Part shown: positions 23,928 to 31,974 of the stretch, in pieces
Layout: every line of letters begins with the position of its first letter
How positions within the stretch are numbered: the first letter of the stretch is position 1
Assembly (NCBI GenBank): GCA_947483555.1
Contig: CANKMW010000014.1
Location: forward strand, 58,726 to 122,725
DNA: 64,000 nucleotides
Source: Myxococcales bacterium
GTDB taxonomy: Bacteria; Myxococcota_A; Polyangia; Haliangiales; Haliangiaceae
Reading direction: 5' to 3'
Notes under the pieces: model-generated
What the model was told of the DNA's origin: nothing
Seen by the model: only the letters and a program-made list of their open reading frames with translations
Database searches by the model: none
Translations under genes and position numbers: made by a program

Positions 23928-24959
23928 CTACTTCATGCGGAAGCGGTGCGTGACCGGCACCCAGCCGAGCAGATCCATTTCGGCGGTGACGGTGCCGTTG
24001 GTCCAGTTGTTGATGACCACCGGGCGGCCATCGTCGCCGATGCGGTCGGAGACGATGCCGATGTGATCGGGGCCGGGGCGGCTCGGGAACGTGTCCATGA
24101 AGACGACGTCGCCGGGCCGCAGCGGATCATCGGCGTCGTCGAGCGCCGCCGCGCGCTGGTCCATGTGGCGCTTGAACCAGGGCAGGATGGTCTTCACCCG
24201 CCGGTGATCGATGCTGGCGCCGCCCTTGCCCTTGACCATCGGATACGCCCGCGGTGCGCGCAGGATGTCGCGATGAACCTCGGCCTGCAGATCGAGACCG
24301 GCGTTGCGCAGCGCGCGCACGATGACGTCGGTGCACACGCCCATGGTGCGCGGCACGTCACCGCCCGGGTACGACATCGTGACGTAGCCTTCGGTGTAGG
24401 CGTCGGCGTTGAGGCGGGTCTTGTGGGCGCCCATCAGCACGTCGAGCGAATCGGGGATGCCGTCGCCGTCGCGATCACGGGCGGCCGGCGTGGCGCCGTC
24501 GCGTATGTTGGCGGCGGTGAGCAGCGGCGCCAGCTCGTCGCGATCGCCAGCGCGCAAGGCCAGCGTGCGGTCGCCGATGACCAGCGTGGCGGCGCCGGCG
24601 AGCGGATACGGCTTGGCCGGCCAGCCGTCGATCGCGAGCACCAGCAGCGCACGCTTCCGATCGATCGTCGCCGCGACCCGGGCCGGGGTAAGTCCTGGCG
24701 GCAACCCGAGCTGCAGCTCGTCGTCGAGATCCGACCACAGGCCGTGATCCTGGACACCGAGGCAGCTCTCGGCGCCGTGGCTGGCGGCGGCACCGGCGCC
24801 GCGGTCGGGCGCCGGAGGACCCGGATCGGATCGGGCCGGCGTATCGCAACCCAGTGAGATCGCAGCGCTTACGATCAAGATGGAACCGATCGCGTGGCGC
24901 GGTGTCCAACCCGCAGCCCCGCAGTGGGTCGCTCGCGTCGTCCGCATCGTCATCACCAT
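23928..24959 (-). CDS. DUF1287-family lipoprotein (predicted NlpC/P60-like amidase fold)
   Basis: About 343 aa with a lipobox ISLGC (Cys about residue 36). The C-terminal half (about 165-343) is DUF1287: SYPGGDVPRTMGVCTDVIVR (putative nucleophile Cys), VHRDILRAP, LRPGDVVFMD, GPDHIGIVSD and VVINNW, giving a Cys-His arrangement as in NlpC/P60 peptidases. An Asp-rich DRDGDGIPDSLD loop (calcium-type) separates the halves. Several in-frame starts exist (24974 GTG, 24959 ATG, 24953 ATG); I use 24959. It may act on peptidoglycan or a related amide. Convergent with the hydrolase micro-operon. Confidence 0.78.
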   Translation of the reverse strand: MVMTMRTTRATHCGAAGWTPRHAIGSILIVSAAISLGCDTPARSDPGPPAPDRGAGAAASHGAESCLGVQDHGLWSDLDDELQLGLPPGLTPARVAATIDRKRALLVLAIDGWPAKPYPLAGAATLVIGDRTLALRAGDRDELAPLLTAANIRDGATPAARDRDGDGIPDSLDVLMGAHKTRLNADAYTEGYVTMSYPGGDVPRTMGVCTDVIVRALRNAGLDLQAEVHRDILRAPRAYPMVKGKGGASIDHRRVKTILPWFKRHMDQRAAALDDADDPLRPGDVVFMDTFPSRPGPDHIGIVSDRIGDDGRPVVINNWTNGTVTAEMDLLGWVPVTHRFRMK

Positions 24960-25000
24960 TCGACGTCCAGCCACGATCCCTGGTCTCCCACAGCCTCGCG

Positions 25001-25030
25001 TTGACGCAACCCTTACAACCGCACTACCGT
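25001..25030 (+). promoter_or_regulatory. Sigma-70-like promoter (TTGACG-18-TACCGT)
   Basis: TTGACG at 25001-25006 and TACCGT at 25025-25030 with an 18-bp spacer, about 24 nt before the ATG at 25055, which has a GGGAG ribosome site. A normal leadered promoter for the 25055-27443 operon. Confidence 0.6.
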
Positions 25031-25054
25031 AGCCCTCTCACAGGGAGCGACCCC

Positions 25055-25315
25055 ATGAACGAGTACGTCAATTTCTCCTCGTTGCCGCCCGATCAAGAGG
25101 CCACGTTCGTGGTCTACGAACGGCACACGCAGGAAAACCTCAAGAAGGCGTTCACGATCGGCGCCATCTGCTCGCTCATCTTCGGGGTCCTCGCCGTCGG
25201 GCTGTACTTCGGCGTCGAGCCCGAGGAGGACAAGACGGCGAAGGACATGGACCTCAACCAGCTCAAGAAGAAGAGCAAGACCGGGACGCCCGAGGCACCG
25301 ACGCCCAACAAGTGA
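25055..25315 (+). CDS. Small single-pass membrane protein, unknown function
   Basis: An 86-aa protein: polar N-terminus (MNEYVNFSSLPPDQEATFVV), one transmembrane helix (about residues 33-54) and a Lys/Asp/Pro-rich tail. No domain recognised. GGGAG 6-10 nt before the ATG fixes the start. Its TGA overlaps the GTG of the next gene (GTGA), making it first in a coupled three-gene operon. Confidence 0.7.
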   Translation: MNEYVNFSSLPPDQEATFVVYERHTQENLKKAFTIGAICSLIFGVLAVGLYFGVEPEEDKTAKDMDLNQLKKKSKTGTPEAPTPNK

Positions 25316-26442
25316 CGGCTGGCGGTGGGTGGCCGGCGTGGCTGGCGATCCTGGGCGTGGTGGGGGCATGCCGTGGCGCCGGTAGCGCGGTGCCGCATCG
25401 GGATCTCGATGGTCCCGCGCGGCTGGTCGTGACCGAGCGCTGGCGCGGCGGCGGTCGCCTCATCATCGTCGACGAGACCGGCGATCGCCTGGCGCCGCTG
25501 CTGCGGCCCGGTTCGACGGCGAGCGGCGACCACGCCACCGACGAGCACCCGGGTTTCTCGCCCGACGGCCGCTGGATCGTGTTCGCCTCGACGCGCGATC
25601 GCGGCGACGGACGGACCAGCCTGTGGCTGGCGGCGGCGCGCGCCGACGCGACCCCGGTCCGGCTCACGACCGGCACCGCGGCCGATGTCGATCCGACCTG
25701 GGCGCCGGATGGCGACGCGATCGTGTTCGCGAGCGATCGCGCCGGCGACGGAGCGATCGATCTCCACCGCTTGTCGCTCACCCCGGGGCCGGATCAGCCG
25801 CGCGCCGCGGCGCCTCCTGAGCGGGTCACCCATGGCGCGGGCCACGAGCTGGCGCCATCGCTGGCGGGCCGACGTCTGGTGCTGCAGGTCGTCGAGCCGG
25901 ACGGTGGTCGCAGCTGGATCGCCGAGCTGCAAGCTGATGGTGAGTTGATCGCGCTCACCGATGGACCGAGCGACGGCGGTCCGGCGCTGGCACCCGATGG
26001 CGCCACCCTGGCCTATTCGACCGCGCGCCTGCGCGCCGACGGTGGCCGGGACCTCGACGTGGTGGTGATCGACGGCGACGGTCGCGAGCTCCCCGGCCTG
26101 GCGCTGGTCGGAAGCGACGAGGGCGCGCCGGCGTGGTCGGCGGACGGACGGTGGCTGTTCGCCACGTCGATCGTTCGCGACGCCGACGGCGCGCCGCGCT
26201 TGCCGTCGGTCGTGCACGTCGATACCTGGGCCCGCCCGGCGCGGATCCGCATGCTGCGCGACGTCGCCGGCGCGGCACCCCGGCTCGGCCCCGCGCTGGC
26301 TCCGGGCGACCTCGATCAGACCGCGCTCGGCCGCAACCCGGATCACGCCATCGCGCTGGCCCAGGCACTCGCCGAGCTCGATGAAGCCGCGGCCGCCGCT
26401 GCCGCGCGCGATCGCCGCGGGCGCCTGCACCCGGCACCATGA
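25312..26442 (+). CDS. TolB-like beta-propeller, probable lipoprotein
   Basis: A 376-aa exported protein; hydrophobic N-terminus ending in GVVGAC suggests lipidation. The body carries repeats of the TolB/WD40-like PD40 type (HPGFSPDGRWIVFASTRD, DPTWAPDGDAIVFASDRAGD, PALAPDGATLAYSTARLR, APAWSADGRWLFATS), five or six blades. Such propellers bind peptides or proteins in the periplasm. The GTG start overlaps the preceding stop and the stop overlaps the next ATG, so the protein is likely made together with its neighbours. No catalytic residues seen. Confidence 0.8.
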   Translation: MTAGGGWPAWLAILGVVGACRGAGSAVPHRDLDGPARLVVTERWRGGGRLIIVDETGDRLAPLLRPGSTASGDHATDEHPGFSPDGRWIVFASTRDRGDGRTSLWLAAARADATPVRLTTGTAADVDPTWAPDGDAIVFASDRAGDGAIDLHRLSLTPGPDQPRAAAPPERVTHGAGHELAPSLAGRRLVLQVVEPDGGRSWIAELQADGELIALTDGPSDGGPALAPDGATLAYSTARLRADGGRDLDVVVIDGDGRELPGLALVGSDEGAPAWSADGRWLFATSIVRDADGAPRLPSVVHVDTWARPARIRMLRDVAGAAPRLGPALAPGDLDQTALGRNPDHAIALAQALAELDEAAAAAAARDRRGRLHPAP

Positions 26443-27443
26443 ACGCCCGGCATCCACGACGCCCAGCGAGTACACTGCCGACCGTGAGCGCGCCGACGTG
26501 GTTGATGGTCCTCGGCGTCGCCGTCGCCGGATGCAACGGTCGTGGGATCCGGCTCGCCACGCCCGAGCCGCCGCCGCCGATCGTCGACAGACCTGACCGT
26601 GACGTGACCTGGCATGGCAGCGCCGCATCGCTGTCGCGGGCCGCCGACGCGCAGATGGTGGTGGTTCCCGCCAGCCGCTCGATCGCCGGCTCGACTCCCG
26701 AGGAACGCGTGGCCGCGTATGACGCGCACGCCCTGACCTCGGGCGGGAGCGCGGCGCGCGACGCCGGCTGGTTCGATCGCGAGGAGAGTCGCCACGTGGT
26801 GGCCCTCCCGGCGTACCGCATCGATCTCATGCCGGTGACCAACGCCGCCTACGCCGAGTTCGTCGTCGATGGTGGCGCGCCGGCGCCGGCGATGGACGAG
26901 GCGACCTGGGCCGCCCAGGGCTTCTCGCAACACTGGCCCGACGAGGTGGTGCGCCATGCCTGGATCGACGGCCGTCCACCGCCGACCCGCGAGGATCATC
27001 CGGTGGTGCTGGTGGCGTGGGACGACGCCGCCGCCTACTGCGCGTGGCGCGGCCAGGTGGTCGGCCAGGACCGGCGCCTGCCGTCGGCGCACGAGTTCGA
27101 GAAGGCGGCCCGCGGCGTCGAGGGGCTGCCCTATCCGTGGGGGGTCACGTTCGACGCCGCCCGCCTCAACTCGGCGATCGGCGGTCCGCGCGACACCGTG
27201 CCGGTCGGCGGTCTGCCGGCGGCGGCGAGCCCGTTTGGCGTGCTCGACACCGCCGGCAACGTGTTCCAGTGGACCGCCACACCGTGGCCACCCGGCGGAT
27301 CGTCGCGCGCCAAGATGACGGTGCGCGGCTCGGCGTGGGACGACTTCGCCGGCCTCGGCCGCGGCGCCGCGTGGCACGGCCGGACGCGCACCATCCGCCA
27401 CGTCATCGTCGGCTTCCGCTGCGCCGCCGCCGGGGCCTCGTGA
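26439..27443 (+). CDS. Formylglycine-generating-enzyme-fold (SUMF1-type) lipoprotein
   Basis: A 334-aa lipoprotein (lipobox VAVAGC, Cys about 32). The rest is the FGE-sulfatase fold: VALPAYRIDLMPVTNAAYAEF, DHPVVLVAWDDAAAYCAWRG, RRLPSAHEFEKAARG, GNVFQWTA and VRGSAWDD, ending VGFRCA. True FGE uses two active-site Cys in the C-terminal GGSxxC region; these are not evident, so it is more likely a non-catalytic member, as in many myxobacterial lipoproteins. The ATG overlaps the upstream stop; a GTG at 26484 with a TACACT box 7 nt upstream is a possible second start but would remove the positive end of the signal peptide. Confidence 0.8.
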   Translation: MNARHPRRPASTLPTVSAPTWLMVLGVAVAGCNGRGIRLATPEPPPPIVDRPDRDVTWHGSAASLSRAADAQMVVVPASRSIAGSTPEERVAAYDAHALTSGGSAARDAGWFDREESRHVVALPAYRIDLMPVTNAAYAEFVVDGGAPAPAMDEATWAAQGFSQHWPDEVVRHAWIDGRPPPTREDHPVVLVAWDDAAAYCAWRGQVVGQDRRLPSAHEFEKAARGVEGLPYPWGVTFDAARLNSAIGGPRDTVPVGGLPAAASPFGVLDTAGNVFQWTATPWPPGGSSRAKMTVRGSAWDDFAGLGRGAAWHGRTRTIRHVIVGFRCAAAGAS

Positions 27444-27471
27444 AGCGCGCCGGCAACGAGGACGCGGCGCG

Positions 27472-28410
27472 GTGATCGCCGTGGTCGTCCATGGTGGCGC
27501 CGGAGACATCGCCGCCGAGCGCCACCGCCGCGCCGCCGACGGATGCGCCGTCGCGGCCGCCGCCGGGTTCGCCGTGCTGGCCGCCGGCGGCCGCGCCCTC
27601 GACGCGGTGCAGGCTGCGGTCCGGGTGCTCGAGGACGATCCCGAGTTCAATGCTGGCACCGGCGCGGCGTTGACCCGCGATGGCACCGTCGAGCTCGACG
27701 CCGCCATCATGGACGGCGCCGGTCGCGCGGTCGGCGCGATCGCCGCCGTCCCCGATCTGCGCGCACCCATCGAGCTCGCCCGCGCGGTGCTCGACGACGG
27801 CGAGCACGTGCTGCTGGCCGGACCGGCCGCGTGGCGCTTCGCTGCCGAGCACGGCATCGTGCCGGTGCCGACCGCCACGCTCATCACCGAGCGCGCCCGC
27901 GCCCGCTGGCAGGCCGAGTCCGAACGCCGCGCCGGCGCGCCCGGTCGCAGCGCGACCGTCGAGGGCGGGACGGTCGGCGCGGTGGCGATCGACGTCCACG
28001 GTCACGTCGCCGCCGCCACCTCGACCGGCGGCACCAGCTACAAGCGCGCGGGCCGCGTCGGTGACACCCCGCTGCCCGGTTGCGGGACCTGGGCCGACGA
28101 TGCCGGCGGCGCCGCGTCGGCCACCGGCGACGGCGAGGCGATCATCCGCGCGACCCTGTGCCGCGCCATGGTCGATCGCCTGGCCAGCGGCGAGGATCCC
28201 GACCTGGCGGCGACCGCGGTGCTTGCCGAGCTGGCCCGCTGCGGCGGTCGCGGCGGCGTCATCGCGGTCGATCGACGCGGAGGTGTCGTGGTGGCGCACT
28301 CGTCCGTGACGATGGCGTTCGCCGCCGTGGTCGACGACGGCGCTGGCCCGTGTCGCGCCGCCGGGGTCTCGACCACCGGCACCTGCCTCACGGCGCTGCT
28401 CGCTACATGA
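27472..28410 (+). CDS. Isoaspartyl peptidase / plant-type L-asparaginase (Ntn hydrolase)
   Basis: Autoprocessing N-terminal nucleophile enzyme that cleaves beta-aspartyl dipeptides and asparagine. The 312-aa protein shows VVHGGAGD at the N-terminus, NAGTGAALTRDGTVELDA, and the cleavage site GGTVGAVAID with nucleophile Thr167, followed by STGGTSYKRAGRVGDTPLPG and STTGTC. All active-site blocks are present. GTG start 28 bp after the FGE-like gene. Its last 8 bp overlap the end of the convergent gene. Likely a role in repair or turnover of isoaspartyl peptides. Confidence 0.92.
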   Translation: MIAVVVHGGAGDIAAERHRRAADGCAVAAAAGFAVLAAGGRALDAVQAAVRVLEDDPEFNAGTGAALTRDGTVELDAAIMDGAGRAVGAIAAVPDLRAPIELARAVLDDGEHVLLAGPAAWRFAAEHGIVPVPTATLITERARARWQAESERRAGAPGRSATVEGGTVGAVAIDVHGHVAAATSTGGTSYKRAGRVGDTPLPGCGTWADDAGGAASATGDGEAIIRATLCRAMVDRLASGEDPDLAATAVLAELARCGGRGGVIAVDRRGGVVVAHSSVTMAFAAVVDDGAGPCRAAGVSTTGTCLTALLAT

Positions 28411-29713
28411 AGAACGTGAAGCGCGCGCTCTCGCCGGCCTTGGGCGCCAGCTTGCGTTCGAGGTCGTTGGCGAGTTCGATCACGTCGGCGAGCTTGTTCA
28501 TGATGTTGTCGACCCGCTTCTGATACAGGCTCAGCGTCGCGCTGCCGCCCACGTTCTTCACGCAGCCCTCACCACCGGCACCGTTGGCACACTCGACGAC
28601 GAAGTTCTGGAACACGTCGGTGGGCAGCATGGTGAGGACCTTCTTGGTGGCCACCGGATCGCCCGGGTTCTGCGACGTCGGGGTCGCGAAGTCGGCGCGC
28701 TGCCAGCCGGCCCCCGGCCCGGTGCGGAACGCCAGGGTCGCGGCCGGGTTGTCGTCGGGACAGGTGCCGGTCTTGGAGTAGGCTTCGTCGCTGCCGCAGT
28801 AAGGTGGGCCGAGCTCGACCAGCTTGGCGCCGAAGCTGGGATCGTTCTTGGCGTCCTCGGCGGACGGATTCCAGATCAGGATGCCGTAGCGAAACCCGAT
28901 GAACTTGGCCAGCGGGTTGGTGCTCGGCAGGAGCATCTTCTCGCTGTTGGCTCGCGAGGCGTTGATGCCGATGTCGTCGGACTTCGACTTGGCCAGGTGG
29001 TCCTTGGTCATGGTCTGGAGCGTGGCCACCTCGGTGTAGAACTCCATCACCGAGAGGGCGAGCATGTCGCCGATGTTCTGCTTGCGGCTCAGCGCCAGGG
29101 CCGGCTTGATCTCGAGCTTGTCGGGCGCCAGTGGCCCCAGGGCGACCGTGACGTCCTTGCCGGCGAGGCCCTGCTTGCGGATCGCGTCGCTCTCCAGCTT
29201 GGTCTTGATCTCGTTGAGGGTCTTCTTGACCGACTTGACGTCGGCGATGAGCGCCTTGGCGCCCCGGATGCCTTCGTTGTAGGCGGCGGCGTCCTTGGAG
29301 ATGCCACGGATGGCGATCCCGAGGATGAACGGGACCAGCGCGATCGCGAGGTACTTGCCGATCGTCGCCGCCTGGGTTCCAGCGCTGACGCTCTCGACCG
29401 GCCGGCCGTCGTTGACGATGATGATCTCGGGCGCGCGCTGGGAAGCACCGTGCGCCGCCATGGCGTTCATCGCCCCGAACGGATCGTCGGCGGCGTTGGG
29501 AACCGGCGGCTGCTGCGGACCCGCTCCCGGTGGCGGCGGCACGCTCAGGCCCGGTGGCGGCGGCACGCTCAGGCCCGGTGGCGGGACCATGCCGCCCGAC
29601 GGCGAACCGTTGGGCTTGGCGCCGGCGGCGGGCGCGCCTTTCTTCAGACCCAGCCGAGCCTTGAGCTCGTTGATGTCTCGGCTACCCGACTTCTTGGGGG
29701 GCTGCTGACTCAA
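28403..29713 (-). CDS. Membrane protein of unknown function with Pro-rich N-terminus
   Basis: A 436-aa protein: basic N-terminus (PPKKSGSRDINELKARLG), a Pro/Gly-rich stretch with an exact duplicated eight-residue unit, an acidic cytoplasmic part, one transmembrane helix (about residues 118-138), a Lys-rich coiled-coil-like segment, and a large C-terminal domain with four Cys. The start is TTG at 29713, supported by a GGAGG ribosome site 5 nt upstream. Similar single-pass proteins with a PPPG-rich cytoplasmic arm occur in myxobacteria, but I know no function. Transcribed from a good promoter at 29736-29764. Confidence 0.7.
   Translation of the reverse strand: MSQQPPKKSGSRDINELKARLGLKKGAPAAGAKPNGSPSGGMVPPPGLSVPPPPGLSVPPPPGAGPQQPPVPNAADDPFGAMNAMAAHGASQRAPEIIIVNDGRPVESVSAGTQAATIGKYLAIALVPFILGIAIRGISKDAAAYNEGIRGAKALIADVKSVKKTLNEIKTKLESDAIRKQGLAGKDVTVALGPLAPDKLEIKPALALSRKQNIGDMLALSVMEFYTEVATLQTMTKDHLAKSKSDDIGINASRANSEKMLLPSTNPLAKFIGFRYGILIWNPSAEDAKNDPSFGAKLVELGPPYCGSDEAYSKTGTCPDDNPAATLAFRTGPGAGWQRADFATPTSQNPGDPVATKKVLTMLPTDVFQNFVVECANGAGGEGCVKNVGGSATLSLYQKRVDNIMNKLADVIELANDLERKLAPKAGESARFTFFM
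29526..29573. repeat. Two tandem 24-bp units in the unknown membrane protein gene
   Basis: CCCGGTGGCGGCGGCACGCTCAGG occurs twice head to tail, then starts a third time. It codes the duplicated Pro-rich unit (VPPPPGLS). Confidence 0.85.
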
Positions 29714-29718
29714 AGGTG

Positions 29719-29723
29719 CCTCC
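29719..29723 (-). promoter_or_regulatory. Ribosome binding site (GGAGG) that decides a TTG start
   Basis: On the minus strand GGAGG lies 5 nt before the TTG at 29713, the only start-like codon with good spacing. Confidence 0.7.
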
Positions 29724-29735
29724 AGATCGACCGCG

Positions 29736-29764
29736 ACTCTATGGAGCCGTCGTCACGGCGTCAA
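29736..29764 (-). promoter_or_regulatory. Sigma-70-like promoter (TTGACG-17-TAGAGT)
   Basis: On the minus strand TTGACG (29764-29759) and TAGAGT (29741-29736) are 17 bp apart, about 22 nt before the TTG start, with the GGAGG site between. Confidence 0.6.
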
Positions 29765-30066
29765 GCATAGCAGAGGGATTCGGGACACTTCCGACTCGAT
29801 CGTGGCCACGTCACAGCGCCGGACACCTGGTTTCCAGGCGTGTTGCAGCCCCGACACGGCGACCGTGAAGCGCCATTCACAGCCGGGACTGGCGCGGCGT
29901 CGACGGCGGTGTAACCTCAGGCGAAGCGTCCGGGTCAAGGGGATCGTCGGCGCGGTGTAAGGCTGCGACCGATGGCGCGATGGATGCAATAGCGACGCTG
30001 CAAACAACGGTAAACCGATTCAAGCGGTCGATCGTCTGTCTGGTAGATGCCCCAAGGAGCCACGCC

Positions 30067-30942
30067 GTGAACCGTACCTCTCTTCTGAAGCTCGCCCTCG
30101 CCGCCGTCCTGCCGTCCATGGCGCTGTTCGCCGTCGGGTCGGTCGCCACGGCGCAGGATGCGTCGGCCGACGTCCGGGTCCGGATCGGCGGCAACGCCCA
30201 CGTTCGCATCGGGGGTGGCGGCCATCGGGTTCGCGTCGTCCGGCCGTGGTGGCGTCATCATCAGGTCCATCGTCCGGTGGTCCATGTCAGCGGCCACATC
30301 TGGCTGGGCGGTGGCTACTACGACGAGCGTCCGTTCGCGCAGCCGCCGCCGCCACCGTCGGTGGAGTCGTGTAACTGCGATCCGCAGTACTACGGGCCGA
30401 TCGCGCCGGCGCCGGGGCCGTACGTGGCCGCGGTCGCGGTCGCCGAGCCGGTGCTCCCGCGCTGGGGTTTTGGTGCCTTCATGGGTGGGGTGTCGGTCGA
30501 AGGCGCGCACGAGGGTGAGGACGTCGGGCTGGTGGGACAGTTCCGGCTGACGCGTGGCCTGCTGGTCGAGGGCGAGATCGCCAAGAACACGCTCGAGAAC
30601 GGCGGCCGCATCGATCGCCGGCTCATGGCCGGCCTCACCTACGAGATCAACGCCGAGCGCCGCTGGGCGCCGTACGTCACCGCCGGCCTCGGCACGTCGC
30701 AGGTCGAGGTCGAAGGTGGCTGGCAGGACAACCAGGCGGTCGCCGAGATCGGCGCCGGCCTGCGCTGGCGTCTGTCCCCCAGCATCGCCCTGTTCGGCGA
30801 CATGCGGATGGGGTCGCGCGAGTCGCTCGACAGCGACGGCGGCGACACGACGCTGCCCACCGACGCCAGCGCGCGCGCGCTGGTGCCCGAGAACGAGGAG
30901 TCGTACTCGCGGGTTCGCATCGGCGGCATGTTCACCTTCTGA
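30067..30942 (+). CDS. Outer-membrane beta-barrel protein (OmpA-barrel-like)
   Basis: A 291-aa exported protein. Signal peptide at about 1-30 (FAVGSVATAQ), a Val/Arg/His-rich segment with repeated RVRIGGN-type phrases, a Pro-rich hinge, then eight or so alternating strands (WGFGAFMGGVSVEG, GLVGQFRLTRGLLVEGEIAK, YVTAGLGTSQVEVEG) ending MFTF, the terminal Phe typical of barrel proteins. GTG start with a strong AAGGAG 7 nt upstream (30054-30059). Function unknown; similar small barrels are common in myxobacterial envelopes. Confidence 0.75.
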   Translation: MNRTSLLKLALAAVLPSMALFAVGSVATAQDASADVRVRIGGNAHVRIGGGGHRVRVVRPWWRHHQVHRPVVHVSGHIWLGGGYYDERPFAQPPPPPSVESCNCDPQYYGPIAPAPGPYVAAVAVAEPVLPRWGFGAFMGGVSVEGAHEGEDVGLVGQFRLTRGLLVEGEIAKNTLENGGRIDRRLMAGLTYEINAERRWAPYVTAGLGTSQVEVEGGWQDNQAVAEIGAGLRWRLSPSIALFGDMRMGSRESLDSDGGDTTLPTDASARALVPENEESYSRVRIGGMFTF

Positions 30943-30952
30943 GCCCGCCCGG

Positions 30953-30989
30953 TTCACCCTGAGCGAGCCGAAGGCGAGTCGAAGGGTCG
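30953..30989. repeat. Dispersed intergenic element (CCCTTCGACTCGCCTTCGGC type)
   Basis: Reverse complement reads CCCTTCGACTCGCCTTCGGC then TCGCTCAGGGTGAA. I recognise this block as a short sequence found between genes in many GC-rich bacteria. A degenerate copy lies at 12783-12825. It directly follows the barrel gene and precedes a terminator-like hairpin. Confidence 0.55.
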
Positions 30990-31000
30990 GCGCCCACAGC

Positions 31001-31024
31001 AGAGGCCTCCGCGGGGAGGCCTCT
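31001..31024 (+). terminator. Perfect hairpin (10-bp stem, GCGG loop)
   Basis: AGAGGCCTCC, GCGG, GGAGGCCTCT. A perfect stem after the barrel gene; only a short T run follows (TAGTTT), so termination strength is uncertain. Confidence 0.6.
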
Positions 31025-31026
31025 GG

Positions 31027-31032
31027 TAGTTT
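31027..31032 (+). promoter_or_regulatory. -10-like element (TAGTTT) 7 nt before the hydrolase gene
   Basis: TAGTTT follows the hairpin by 2 bp and ends 7 nt before the ATG at 31040. The -35 position falls inside the hairpin stem. Confidence 0.35.
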
Positions 31033-31039
31033 CGGACCA

Positions 31040-31957
31040 ATGGTCCCTGGCCTGGTTCATCGGCACCTGGTGGTTCGCGACGGGACGCGCCTCGGATACC
31101 AGGAGCGCCCCGGCATCGGGTTCGGTGCGCCGGTGGTGGTGCTCGCCAACGGCCTCGGCGGTACCTTCGAGGCGTTCCGCCACGTGTATGGTGCGCTGCC
31201 CGGCTACCGGGTGCTGTGCTGGGACTATCGCGGCCTGTACGCCTCGGCGCCGCCCGCCGACCCGCAGGCCAACACCGTCACCCACCACGTCGAGGATCTG
31301 ATCGAGATCCTGGCTCACGAAGGCGTCGAGCGGGCGGTCTTCGTCGGCTGGTCGATGGGCGTGCAGGTGGTGTTCGAGCTGTGCCGGCACCACGCCGCGC
31401 GGGTCGCCGGCATCGTCGCCATCAACGGCATCGCAGGGCGGCCGTTCCGGACCGTGCTGTCGTCGCAGTTCGTCGAGCGCGTCATCCCCACGCTGCTGCG
31501 CATGGTCAAGGCGCAGGCCGAGCTGGTCGGACGCGCCGCCGGCGTGCTCGCGGGCTCCGATGCGCTGATCGCGGCGCTGAAGCGCTTCGGGATGGTCTCC
31601 CAGACCATCGATCAGGACGCCTTCCGTGACCTCGCCGCCGGGTTCCGCACCATCGACTGGGTGGTGTACTCCGACCTGCTCGACCGCCTCAACCAGCACG
31701 ATGCCGAGGACGTGTTGCCGACCATCACCGCGCCGACCGCGATCATCACCGGCGACAAGGACATCCTCACGCCGCCGGCCACCGCCGAGCGCCTCCACCG
31801 CGCCATCACCGGGTCGCGCCTGCAGGTGATCCGCGGCGGCACGCACTACACGCCGGTCGAGTACCCAGCCATCGTGTGCGACGAGGTCCACCGGCTGCTG
31901 GCCCGGGTGCCAGGTTGGCAGCTCGCACCCGCGACGACACCGCGGGCGGCAAGCTAG
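31040..31957 (+). CDS. Alpha/beta-hydrolase
   Basis: A 305-aa soluble enzyme with the hydrolase fold: VVLANGLGG (oxyanion region), nucleophile elbow GWSMG (Ser105), acid in TGDKDIL and catalytic His in GGTHYTP. No signal peptide. Substrate unknown; the overall pattern fits small esterases/lipases. The ATG at 31040 is preferred over longer in-frame starts, which would run through the hairpin and the barrel gene. The downstream kinase gene starts 18 bp after its stop, so they may be cotranscribed. Confidence 0.85.
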   Translation: MVPGLVHRHLVVRDGTRLGYQERPGIGFGAPVVVLANGLGGTFEAFRHVYGALPGYRVLCWDYRGLYASAPPADPQANTVTHHVEDLIEILAHEGVERAVFVGWSMGVQVVFELCRHHAARVAGIVAINGIAGRPFRTVLSSQFVERVIPTLLRMVKAQAELVGRAAGVLAGSDALIAALKRFGMVSQTIDQDAFRDLAAGFRTIDWVVYSDLLDRLNQHDAEDVLPTITAPTAIITGDKDILTPPATAERLHRAITGSRLQVIRGGTHYTPVEYPAIVCDEVHRLLARVPGWQLAPATTPRAAS

Positions 31958-31974
31958 AATAGATCCCGCCGCCG

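Larger units (their letters stand above)
29714..30066. other. 353-bp divergent intergenic region
   Basis: Holds the promoter and ribosome site of the minus-strand gene at its left end. The right part should hold the promoter of the outer-membrane protein gene; TAACCT (about 29911) and TAGATG (30044) are candidate -10 boxes without a convincing -35. No ORF or RNA gene is apparent. Confidence 0.5.

Noticed and set aside
23906..23930. Terminator hairpin between the Tat peptide gene and the DUF1287 gene
   Set aside because: Only a 5-bp GTAGC/GCTAC stem with a large loop; too weak to call.
26484..26486. GTG as start of the FGE-fold lipoprotein
   Set aside because: A TACACT box precedes it, but it would leave a signal peptide without positive residues; the overlapping ATG at 26439 fits better.
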